NCBI GenBank assembly: GCA_023441105.1
Contig: JAEZQX010000149.1
Coordinates: 1 to 12,906, forward strand
DNA: 12,906 nucleotides
Direction of reading: 5' to 3'
Origin: Pseudomonadota bacterium
Lineage (GTDB): Bacteria > Pseudomonadota > Gammaproteobacteria > Burkholderiales > Burkholderiaceae
The notes beneath the pieces are model-generated. The model did no database searches. It saw only the letters and a list, made by a program, of their open reading frames with translations, and was not told the DNA's origin. Position numbers and translations under genes: made by a program. The first letter of the stretch is position 1. Each line of letters opens with the position of its first letter. This document shows positions 1 to 6,239 of this stretch, piece after piece.

Positions 1-1413
1 CTCGCCTATGCGGAAGGCAAGATCCTGCTGCAGCAGGCGGACAGCATGCTGGTGGCGCTCGATGCCAAGGACGGCAAGGTCCTGTGGTCCGTCAAGAACG
101 GCGACCCGAAGGTCGGCGCGGTCAACACCAATGCGCCGCACGTCTTCAAGGACAAGGTCATCACCGGCATCAGCGGCGGTGAGTGGGGCGTGCGCGGCTT
201 CCTCGCGGCCTACGACCTCAACACCGGCAAGCAGGTCTGGAAGGCGTTCAGCACCGGACCCGACGCCGAGATGCTGATGGACCCCGAGAAAACGATGACC
301 TGGACCGACGGCAAGCTGGCGCCGGTCGGCAAGGATTCGTCGCTCAAGACCTGGCAGGGTGACCAGTGGAAGATCGGCGGCGGCACGACCTGGGGCTGGT
401 TCAGCTACGACAAGGCGTTGAACCAGGTGTTCTACGGCACCGGCAACCCGTCCACCTGGAACCCGGCGCAGCGGCCCGGCGACAACAAGTGGTCGATGAC
501 CGTCTTCTCGCGTGACGTCGACACCGGCATGGCCAAGTGGGCCTACCAGATGACGCCATACGACGAGTGGGACTTCGACGGCGTCAACGAAATGATCCTC
601 GCCGACATCGACGTCAAGGGCAAGCCTACCAAGGCGCTGGTGCACTTCGATCGCAACGGCTTCGGCTACACGCTGAACCGCGAGACCGGGGAGCTGCTGG
701 TGGCCGAGAAGTACGATCCGGCGGTGAACTGGGCCACTCACGTCGACATGAAGACCGGTCGTCCGCAGGTGGTGGCCAAGTACTCCACGGCGAAGAACGG
801 ACCGGACGTCAATACCAAGGGCGTCTGCCCGGCGGCGCTGGGAACCAAGGACCAGCAGCCCGCGGCCTTCGATCCGGAGACGAAGCTCTTCTACGTGCCG
901 ACCAACCACGTCTGCATGGACTACGAGCCGTTCCAGGTCGAATACACCGCCGGCCAGCCGTACGTCGGTGCCACCCTGTCGATGTATCCCGCGCCGGGCA
1001 GCCATGGCGGCATGGGCAACTTCATCACCTGGGATGCCAGCAGCGGCAAGATCGTCCAGAGCAAGCCGGAGAAGTTCTCGGTGTGGAGCGGCGTGCTCAA
1101 CACCGCCGGCGGCATCTCCTGCTACGGCACGCTGGAAGGCTACTTCAAGTGTGTCGACAAGGCCGACATCACCAAGGAGCTCTACAAGTTCAAGACGCCC
1201 TCGGGCATCATCGGCAACGTCTTTACCTATGAGCACAAGGGCAAGCAGTACATGGGAGTCTTCTCCGGCATCGGTGGCTGGGCCGGCATCGGCATGGCCG
1301 CAGGCCTCGAGAAGGACCAGGACGGCCTGGGTGCCGTTGGTGGATATCGCGAACTGTCCAACTACACCAACCTCGGTGGTTCGCTGACCGTGTTCGCCCT
1401 GCCTGGCCAGTAA
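1..1413 (+). CDS. xoxF: Lanthanide-dependent PQQ methanol dehydrogenase XoxF (5'-truncated by window edge)
   Basis: Periplasmic quinoprotein that oxidises methanol (and often formaldehyde) with PQQ and a rare-earth ion, passing electrons to a c-type cytochrome. The frame is open to base 1, so the start lies outside the window. 470 residues are present; the family is near 600, so the signal peptide, early propeller blades and the region of the vicinal Cys-Cys pair are missing. Visible family marks, numbered within the fragment, are GGEWGVRG with metal-ligand Glu61, [10 protein letters not shown] with ligand Asn149, and [10 protein letters not shown] with catalytic Asp191 and the extra Asp193. 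That second Asp separates lanthanide XoxF from calcium MxaF, which has Ala there. The [10 protein letters not shown] stretch also fits XoxF rather than ethanol dehydrogenase ExaA. Downstream xoxG- and xoxJ-like genes support the call. The clade (XoxF1-5) cannot be assigned by eye. Confidence 0.95.
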   Translation, partial: LAYAEGKILLQQADSMLVALDAKDGKVLWSVKNGDPKVGAVNTNAPHVFKDKVITGISGGEWGVRGFLAAYDLNTGKQVWKAFSTGPDAEMLMDPEKTMTWTDGKLAPVGKDSSLKTWQGDQWKIGGGTTWGWFSYDKALNQVFYGTGNPSTWNPAQRPGDNKWSMTVFSRDVDTGMAKWAYQMTPYDEWDFDGVNEMILADIDVKGKPTKALVHFDRNGFGYTLNRETGELLVAEKYDPAVNWATHVDMKTGRPQVVAKYSTAKNGPDVNTKGVCPAALGTKDQQPAAFDPETKLFYVPTNHVCMDYEPFQVEYTAGQPYVGATLSMYPAPGSHGGMGNFITWDASSGKIVQSKPEKFSVWSGVLNTAGGISCYGTLEGYFKCVDKADITKELYKFKTPSGIIGNVFTYEHKGKQYMGVFSGIGGWAGIGMAAGLEKDQDGLGAVGGYRELSNYTNLGGSLTVFALPGQ

Positions 1414-1462
1414 GGCCCGGCTGGCGAGGACACGCGAGGTCAGGCACGCCTGCATCTCCCGC

Positions 1463-1484
1463 AGCCGGGCGTGGCACCCCGGCT
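1463..1484 (+). repeat. Stem-loop downstream of xoxF
   Basis: A perfect 7-bp inverted repeat (AGCCGGG at 1463-1469, CCCGGCT at 1478-1484) with an 8-nt loop lies just upstream of the stronger terminator-like hairpin. It could stabilise the 3' end of xoxF mRNA or be incidental in GC-rich DNA. Its role is inferred only. Confidence 0.4.
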
Positions 1485-1491
1485 CCAACCG

Positions 1492-1520
1492 GTCCGCCCT
1501 CGCAAGAGGGCGGACTTGTT
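1492..1520 (+). terminator. Rho-independent terminator candidate between xoxF and xoxG
   Basis: A perfect 10-bp stem (GTCCGCCCTC at 1492-1501, GAGGGCGGAC at 1506-1515) closes a GCAA tetraloop of the GNRA type. It is followed by TTGTT and then TGT. The stem is strong and the tail only moderately T-rich, so it may end or attenuate xoxF transcripts. It sits in the 240-nt gap between xoxF and xoxG. The rest of that gap holds one weaker hairpin and the xoxG ribosome site; I see no convincing promoter in it. Confidence 0.65.
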
Positions 1521-1639
1521 TGTCCACCAGCACGGCACAGGTGCGTTACTTGCTGTCCCGCAAACCAGTTTCATGTCAATCTGCGCAAGAGACTCGCGTC
1601 CTCGCAATCCCGAACCGGTCCTGCCGACAGATATTCACG

Positions 1640-1646
1640 GAGGAGA
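1640..1646 (+). promoter_or_regulatory. Ribosome binding site of the xoxG-like gene
   Basis: GAGGAG-rich sequence (GGAGGAG) lies 7 nt before the ATG at 1654. It decides this start over earlier in-frame codons near 1471 and 1573 and puts a signal peptide at the N-terminus. Confidence 0.75.
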
Positions 1647-1653
1647 TTTCCGC

Positions 1654-2091
1654 ATGACATTCCGGATGCTTTGTAGCGCCGCCTTCCTGACCGCATTCGT
1701 CCTGGGCGTCCAGGCGCAGGACAAGGGTCCCGACACCGCCAAGTCGGCGGGGGCCGGCACATCCGGCGCACCGCTGTACAAGGTGGTGGATGGCACCAAG
1801 GTCGACAACGAAACCTTCGATGGCTTTCGCGCCTGGCGTGCCGCCGCCTGCGACCGCTGCCACGGCGCCAACCAGGAGGGGCTGGTCGGCCCGTCGCTGA
1901 TCGAGAGCATGAAGACGCTGTCGAAGGAGGATTTCATCAAGACCGTCCGCGATGGCCGCCTGGAAAAGGGCATGCAGAGCTTCGGCAACAGCAAGATCGT
2001 GATGGATAACATCGATCATCTCTATGCCTACCTGAAGGGTCGCTCGGATGGCGCCATCACGCAGGCCAAGGTCTCGAAGATTGATGGCTGA
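1654..2091 (+). CDS. xoxG: XoxG-like c-type cytochrome, electron acceptor of XoxF
   Basis: A 145-residue exported monohaem cytochrome c that probably takes electrons from XoxF in the periplasm. The start at 1654 follows a strong GGAGGAG. Residues 1-21 form a signal peptide with a hydrophobic core and a VQAQ-type cleavage region. The haem site is C66-D-R-C69-H70, and Met107 in the KGMQSF segment is the likely sixth ligand. The remaining fold (helix after haem, GLVGPSL, final LYAYLKGRS helix) is that of a class I cytochrome c. It is shorter than the better-known cytochrome cL/XoxG proteins of about 170-200 residues, so it may be a compact variant. The name rests on haem motif and position between xoxF and xoxJ. 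Its stop overlaps the next start by 8 bp, suggesting coupled translation. Confidence 0.88.
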   Translation: MTFRMLCSAAFLTAFVLGVQAQDKGPDTAKSAGAGTSGAPLYKVVDGTKVDNETFDGFRAWRAAACDRCHGANQEGLVGPSLIESMKTLSKEDFIKTVRDGRLEKGMQSFGNSKIVMDNIDHLYAYLKGRSDGAITQAKVSKIDG

Positions 2092-2956
2092 TGCGTGCCG
2101 GGCCCTGGGCCTGGCGGGCGCGATCGCCGTCGCCGGATTGGGCCTGCCCGCATCCGGCGTCGCCCAGGTTGCGGAGCAGCCGGCGCTGAAGGCGCTGCGC
2201 GTCTGCCAGGATCCCAACAACATGCCTTTCTCCAATGAGAAGGGCGAGGGCATCGAGAACAGGATCGCCGAGTTGTTCGCGAGCCAGTTGAAGGTGCCGG
2301 TGGAGTACTACTCCTTTCCGCAACGCATGGGCTTCGTGCGCAACACGCTGCGCTATCGCCTGCCGGGTGAGGACTATCGCTGCGACGTGATTCTCGGCGT
2401 GCCCGCCGGCTGGGGGCAGGCATCTGCCACCAAGCCCTACTACACCTCCACGTATGCGCTGGTCTTCCGCAAGGGCGAGCAGTTCGACGATGCGAAGTCG
2501 GGCAGCGACTTCCTTGCCCAGGTGCAGGCGATGGAGAAGAAGCCGCGCATCGGCCTCTACGACAAGTCGCCGGGTTCGGCCTGGCTGGCCAAGCATGGGC
2601 TGGTCGATGCCGCCGTGGTCTATCCGATCATGAGCCCTGACCCGGAGCAGTTTCCCGGCGAGATCATCGCCAAGGACCTGGTTCGCAAGGACATCGACGT
2701 GGCGATCGTCTGGGGGCCGATTGCCGGCTACTACTCGACGCACGTGCCCAACTCGGAGTTCACCGTCGTGCCGCTCAAGTCCGAGCCGGGGGTGCGCTTC
2801 CACTTTGCCATCGCCATGGGCGTGCGCTATGGCGAACCCAAGTGGAAGGCGCAGATCGAAGAGCTGATCGATTCCAACCAGGCGGCGCTGCATCGGATCC
2901 TGGAGGAATACGACGTGCCGCTGGTGGATGAGCAGGGCGAGCTGTTGAGGAAGTAG
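2084..2956 (+). CDS. xoxJ: XoxJ-like periplasmic binding-protein-fold partner of XoxF
   Basis: A 290-residue exported protein of the quinoprotein-dehydrogenase-associated solute-binding-protein family (MxaJ/XoxJ). Its members are thought to help activate or mature the dehydrogenase rather than feed a transporter; no permease or ATPase gene is nearby. The chosen ATG at 2084 lies inside the end of the cytochrome gene (8-bp overlap). It gives a signal peptide of about 28 residues ending near SGVAQ. The start of the mature part, LRVCQDPNNMPFSN, is the characteristic opening of this family, followed by a two-lobe binding-protein pattern (GRYDVILGVPAGW-like segment, KPYYTSTYALVF, later DVAIVWGPIAGYY). 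An alternative in-frame ATG at 2048 would add a non-signal extension and is less likely. Confidence in family is high; its biochemical role is inferred from homologues. Confidence 0.9.
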   Translation: MADACRALGLAGAIAVAGLGLPASGVAQVAEQPALKALRVCQDPNNMPFSNEKGEGIENRIAELFASQLKVPVEYYSFPQRMGFVRNTLRYRLPGEDYRCDVILGVPAGWGQASATKPYYTSTYALVFRKGEQFDDAKSGSDFLAQVQAMEKKPRIGLYDKSPGSAWLAKHGLVDAAVVYPIMSPDPEQFPGEIIAKDLVRKDIDVAIVWGPIAGYYSTHVPNSEFTVVPLKSEPGVRFHFAIAMGVRYGEPKWKAQIEELIDSNQAALHRILEEYDVPLVDEQGELLRK

Positions 2957-2972
2957 TCGTGCAGGTGACGCC

Positions 2973-4097
2973 GTGAGGGCTGCGGCAGCGCCGCCGGCTT
3001 TGGTCGTCGGCATGCTGGCCCTGGCGATCGCGGTCCCCGCATCGGCGCCGGCCGAGCCGGTCGATGTCGCGCGTTTCATTCCCCTGGTCGCCGCCGTCCT
3101 CAAGGTCGAGGCGCCGACGCACGATGGGCGCGTGAACGTCGGCACGGCCATCACCGTTGCCGCAGGCGTCGTGGTCACCAACTGCCATGTCACCCGCGAT
3201 GCCACGTCGGTGCGCCTGCTGAAGGGCGGCGGCCGCTGGACGGTTGCGGGGCAGGTGTCGGACTGGGACCACGACTTGTGCTTCCTGTCGGTACCGACCT
3301 GGCCGGGTGCGCCTCTGGAGCTCGAAGCGGCAGCGCCGGACCTGTATTCGCCGGTGGTCGCGGCCGGCTTCACCCGCGGTGCGGGATTGTCGATGTCGCC
3401 CGGCGAAGTGACCGGCTTGCACGGCTATGAGGGAGAACGGATCATCCAGTCGACCAGCAGGTTCTCGTCTGGTGCCAGCGGCGGTGCGCTGCTGGACCAG
3501 GAAGGGCGCCTGGTCGGGGTGCTGACCTTCCGCCTCAGGGGCAACCGCGAGCACTTCTTCTCGGTGCCCGCGGCATGGGTGCGCAACCGCCTGCCCATCG
3601 CCGCCGACCTCTTCGAACCGATCAGTCGCAGCGGTGGCAGGCACGCCTTCTGGGAAGGCGGTTGCTGCTTGCCGTACTTCATGCAGGTGGACGAGTTGCG
3701 CTCCCAGGCCAGGTGGCAGGAGCTTCTCGAGCTGGCCAAGGCCTGGATCGCGTACGATCCGCAGGATGCCGATGCCTGGCATGCGCGCGGTGTCGCGCAG
3801 GCGAGCCTCGGAAGACCGGCGGAAGCCCTGGCTGCGCTCGAGCGCGCGGTGGCCATCGCGCCGCGTCATGCGGAAGCCTGGTACGACATGGGTGTCGCCG
3901 GTGCCGCAGGCGGCGACGCGCGGACGACGCGTCGCGCTCGCGAGGCCTTGGCCGGGCTCGGCAGCGAGCTGGCGGAGCGGCTGGCGGTCGGCGTCGCGCA
4001 AGGCCAGGCAGGCGATGCCGACGCTCAGGCGGCCGGCGCCCAGGCGGCGAGGAACGCGCGCGGCGGCGGGGATTCGACAGGGGGAGGGACGCGATGA
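2973..4097 (+). CDS. Exported trypsin-like serine protease with C-terminal TPR repeats
   Basis: A 374-residue protein with a GTG start 16 nt after the xoxJ stop; AGGTGA lies 4 nt upstream. Residues 1-28 look like a signal peptide (hydrophobic core, ASA/PAE cleavage region). Residues about 35-210 are a chymotrypsin-fold protease of the HtrA-like type with a visible triad: His72 in TNCHV, Asp101 in DHDLC, Ser169 in GASGG. There is no PDZ domain. Residues about 245-330 carry roughly two and a half TPR units (WHARGVAQASLGRPAEALAA, then AWYDMGV), preceded by a GCC motif at 230-232. The last 45 residues are Ala/Gly-rich and probably disordered. The stop overlaps the next start as ATGA. Its place in the xox operon suggests maturation or quality control of a periplasmic partner, but the substrate is unknown. 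ATG at 3012 is an alternative start that would shorten the signal peptide. Confidence 0.85.
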   Translation: MRAAAAPPALVVGMLALAIAVPASAPAEPVDVARFIPLVAAVLKVEAPTHDGRVNVGTAITVAAGVVVTNCHVTRDATSVRLLKGGGRWTVAGQVSDWDHDLCFLSVPTWPGAPLELEAAAPDLYSPVVAAGFTRGAGLSMSPGEVTGLHGYEGERIIQSTSRFSSGASGGALLDQEGRLVGVLTFRLRGNREHFFSVPAAWVRNRLPIAADLFEPISRSGGRHAFWEGGCCLPYFMQVDELRSQARWQELLELAKAWIAYDPQDADAWHARGVAQASLGRPAEALAALERAVAIAPRHAEAWYDMGVAGAAGGDARTTRRAREALAGLGSELAERLAVGVAQGQAGDADAQAAGAQAARNARGGGDSTGGGTR

Positions 4098-4867
4098 TGG
4101 ATCGATATCTGCAGCTGGCGCGCCCGGGGGCGGGCCGCGCCGGCCGGCGCGCGCTTCGCAGCGTCATCGGCCGCGGCCTGCTGGCGTGCGCCTGGATCGC
4201 CTCGGCGTGGCTTGTATGGCTCGTGCAGCCGGTGCAACCGGCGCACGCGGCCGATCCGAGCCAGTTCTCGGAAGCCGAGCGCCAGTTGTTCGTGCGGCCT
4301 CACCTGGCCACGGTCGCGCCACCGACCATTCTGCACTACCGGTATGAGCGCACCGGGACGTTGCAGCCGGAGGTGACCGATCATGCGACCTTGACGCTGT
4401 CCGGCGACGGCGCCTCGCGCACGGCTGCGGTGGACTTCCTGCACGACGATCGCAGGCTCGAACTGCCGACGATCGACTACGTGGAACAGAACCCGATCAT
4501 CCTGCATTTCCTCGAGCGTGAGGTGCGCCAGCTCAAGGACCTGACCGGTGGCGCGGTCAATTTCTATCGCAACCGGATCCGCAAGGCCCTCGCGGGCGAG
4601 GCCACGGTCAAGGCGACGCGGTTCGACTACGATGGCCGGCAGGTCGACGGCGTCGAGATCCGCATCGATCCCTACGCCAATGATCCGGCGCGGTCGCGCT
4701 TCGAGAAGTTCGCCGATCGCTACTACGTGATGGTGCTGTCGCCCGAAGTACCCGGCGAGGTCTACCAGTTGAAGGCGGAGTTGCCGGACGGATCCGCCGG
4801 GGCCAGGACGGGCGCCGTCGTCCACGAGGAAGTACTGACCTTCGAGCGCAGGGAGCAGGGCGGCTAG
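4094..4867 (+). CDS. Exported conserved-looking protein of unknown family in the xox cluster
   Basis: I do not recognise the family. The product is 257 residues (256 if the adjacent ATG at 4097 is used). The start overlaps the protease stop (ATGA), with GGGGAGGG about 5 nt upstream, so translation is probably coupled. The N-terminus has an Arg-rich n-region (residues about 10-26), a long hydrophobic stretch (about 27-46) and an AHAAD cleavage site near residue 52, so the mature protein should be periplasmic. The mature part is mixed: a strand-rich segment starting LHYRYERTGTL with alternating polar and hydrophobic residues, a central helical part (FLEREVRQLKDLTGG, then YRNRIRKAL), and a C-terminal strand-rich part (VDGVEIRIDPY, YYVMVLSPEVPGEVYQL). 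It has no cysteine in the mature part and no haem or metal motif that I can see. Position makes it a candidate XoxF accessory protein. Confidence 0.85.
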   Translation: MMDRYLQLARPGAGRAGRRALRSVIGRGLLACAWIASAWLVWLVQPVQPAHAADPSQFSEAERQLFVRPHLATVAPPTILHYRYERTGTLQPEVTDHATLTLSGDGASRTAAVDFLHDDRRLELPTIDYVEQNPIILHFLEREVRQLKDLTGGAVNFYRNRIRKALAGEATVKATRFDYDGRQVDGVEIRIDPYANDPARSRFEKFADRYYVMVLSPEVPGEVYQLKAELPDGSAGARTGAVVHEEVLTFERREQGG

Positions 4868-4923
4868 CCACCGGGCCGCCGGACAAGGGTGCGCGGCTTG
4901 CCGCCACCGCAAAGGAGAATCGA

Positions 4924-5418
4924 GTGAGGAACAACAAGGCAGGCCCGCAAGTGTCGTCGTCGCCATCCATCAGGAACACCTGGGGTGCGCTGACGCTTGC
5001 GCTTGCAATCGGCGCTGCGGCCTCGGCGCAGGCGCAGCAGGGACAGGCGCAGCAGGGACAGGCGCAGCAGGGGCAGACTGCCGCGCCGGCTGCCTCCGGC
5101 CAGGCGCAGGCGCCGGCGGAGCGGGTCAACGACTTCCCGACGCTGGCGCGCGTCGAGTACGTCTTCGAATGCCTCGGGGAGAATCCCGGCCCGCGGCATG
5201 AGATGCTCTACAAATGCGTCTGTGCGGTCGACCGGGTGGCCGAAACGGTTTCCTATGACCGCTGGGTCGACCTCTCCACCTTCTTCAAGGCGCAGCCGAT
5301 GGCCGGGGAGCGCGGCGCTTACGTGCGTGAGCGGGCCGACATCCAGTCGCAGCTGAAGAGCTATCGCGAGCTCCAGGCCCGGGCGAAGAAAGCCTGCTTC
5401 ATCCCGAGCGCGAACTAG
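4924..5418 (+). CDS. Small exported four-cysteine protein of unknown family, end of the xox cluster
   Basis: I do not recognise the family. It is 164 residues long with a GTG start at 4924, 6 nt after AAAGGAGA (4911-4918). A signal peptide covers roughly residues 1-37 (core GALTLALAIGAAASA, cleavage near AQA). It is followed at once by three perfect QAQQG pentapeptides (36-50) and a Gln/Ala/Pro-rich linker to about residue 65. The folded part, about 68-164, has four cysteines: Cys83 in FECLGEN, Cys98 and Cys100 in KCVC, and Cys158 in KKACF. In an oxidising periplasm these could form two disulfides; the KCVC spacing is not a CXXC redox or haem site. Helices probably dominate the C-terminal half. 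It lies 56 nt after the preceding gene, so it probably belongs to the same transcript. Its last 20 bp overlap the convergent racemase-like gene. Confidence 0.82.
   Translation: MRNNKAGPQVSSSPSIRNTWGALTLALAIGAAASAQAQQGQAQQGQAQQGQTAAPAASGQAQAPAERVNDFPTLARVEYVFECLGENPGPRHEMLYKCVCAVDRVAETVSYDRWVDLSTFFKAQPMAGERGAYVRERADIQSQLKSYRELQARAKKACFIPSAN
5029..5073 (+). repeat. Three tandem 15-bp units coding QAQQG
   Basis: The unit CAGGCGCAGCAGGGA occurs at 5029-5043 and 5044-5058 exactly, and at 5059-5073 with one change in its last base (A to G). It is in frame and lies right at the predicted signal-peptide cleavage site of the four-cysteine protein, so copy-number change would alter only the linker length. 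Near-identity at DNA level suggests recent slippage. Confidence 0.9.
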
Positions 5419-6145
5419 CGCCACCCAGCAGGCGGGCACGCAGCTCCGCCACTGCGCTGCCGACGGTGGTCAGAATCGGCAGCGGCACCGCCGCGGCGAC
5501 GGCGTCGGCGGCCCGCGCCATGCTGAACTGCGACAGGGCGATCGCGCCGCAGCCGCGTGCCTGCAGCCGCTGCGCCGCCGCCACCACCAGCCGGTCGTGC
5601 TCGGTTCCCGCGCCATCGTCGAGCGCCGCCAGTGCGCCTTCGGCCAGCTCGCAGTCGAGCTCGACGTCGGCCGGGAACTCGGCCGGCATCGACTTGAGCG
5701 TCGGTGCGAAAGAAGCGATCAGTCCGATCCGGGTTCCCAACGCGGCCGCTTGCGCGATCATCGCCTCGTTCGGCTTGAGCACGGGTATGCGGGCGTGGCG
5801 CCTGGCGACCGCTTCGATGCACGGGCCGAAGGCGGAGCAGGTGAACAGGATCGCATCGGCACCGGTGTCAACGCAGTAGTCGGCCAGCGTCTGGAAGCGC
5901 CGGAACATCGCGTCGTCCAGTCCGCCAGCATCGGCCAGGTCCGCCGACAGGCTGTCGTCGAGCAGGTTCATCAGGCGGCATTCCGGCCACTGTCGCTCGA
6001 ATTCCAGTTGCACCGGCCCGGGCGAATGCCCCAGGGCATGGATCAGTCCGATCCGCTTGACGTCCCCTGCGGACGAACGCGCCGCGTGGCGCGCCGCCTC
6101 CGGCGCCGGGCTCCCGCCGCCTTGTTTCCGGGTCTGGTTCTGCAT
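5399..6145 (-). CDS. Asp/Glu/hydantoin racemase superfamily protein, second catalytic Cys replaced
   Basis: A 248-residue cytoplasmic protein with the racemase superfamily layout: an opening strand RIGLIHALGHS (about 31-41), a first active-site segment FTCSAFGP with Cys103, LKPNEAM (123-129), RIGLIASFAPTL (139-150) and a second active-site segment GCGAIALSQFSM. Two-cysteine racemases have Cys where this protein has Gln206 (LSQ for LGC), so classical two-base racemisation is doubtful; Cys199 is not at the equivalent site. The start at 6145 was chosen over an in-frame extension to 6295 because GAGG lies about 8 nt before it and the extension resembles non-coding sequence. It follows dadA on the same strand after 94 nt, so it may be co-transcribed and act on D- or L-amino-acid-type substrates. 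The substrate is unknown; an isomerase or decarboxylase role is possible. Confidence 0.85.
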   Translation of the reverse strand: MQNQTRKQGGGSPAPEAARHAARSSAGDVKRIGLIHALGHSPGPVQLEFERQWPECRLMNLLDDSLSADLADAGGLDDAMFRRFQTLADYCVDTGADAILFTCSAFGPCIEAVARRHARIPVLKPNEAMIAQAAALGTRIGLIASFAPTLKSMPAEFPADVELDCELAEGALAALDDGAGTEHDRLVVAAAQRLQARGCGAIALSQFSMARAADAVAAAVPLPILTTVGSAVAELRARLLGGASSRSG

Positions 6146-6201
6146 GCTGCTTGCCTCGCCTGCGCGATGTCGATGCAGCGATGTTAGCCGCCCGCGAGCA
6201 A

Positions 6202-6227
6202 GCCGGCCGATCCCGTCGCGGGCCGGC
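6202..6227 (-). repeat. GC-rich inverted repeat between dadA and the racemase-like gene
   Basis: GCCGGCC (6202-6208) and GGCCGGC (6221-6227) form a 7-bp stem with a 12-nt loop. No T-tract follows on the minus strand, so full termination is unlikely. It may be a weak processing or attenuation site, or simply GC-rich chance. Confidence 0.35.
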
Positions 6228-6239
6228 CGGGTGCAAGGT

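Noticed and set aside
1..1413. Calcium methanol dehydrogenase MxaF or ethanol dehydrogenase ExaA
   Set aside because: Asp follows the catalytic Asp two residues on (DFDG rather than DYAG), the XoxF-type [10 protein letters not shown] context is present, and xoxG/xoxJ-like genes follow directly.
1541..1580. Sigma-70 promoter for xoxG (TTGCTG with a possible -10 near 1573)
   Set aside because: The -10 candidate is poor; the match is too weak to annotate.
2084..2956. Amino-acid ABC transporter substrate-binding protein
   Set aside because: The fold is shared, but no permease or ATPase gene is adjacent, and the CQDPNNMPFSN opening and position after xoxFG point to XoxJ.
2057..4001. Long minus-strand open frames across xoxJ and the protease gene
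   Set aside because: They are antisense shadows; the plus-strand proteins have signal peptides and catalytic motifs.
5029..5073. CRISPR-like or intergenic tandem repeat array
   Set aside because: The 15-bp units are contiguous without spacers, in frame and inside a gene, coding QAQQG.
5399..6145. DadX-type alanine racemase partner of dadA
   Set aside because: No PLP lysine motif or alanine racemase fold; the sequence follows the cofactor-independent Asp/Glu racemase superfamily pattern.
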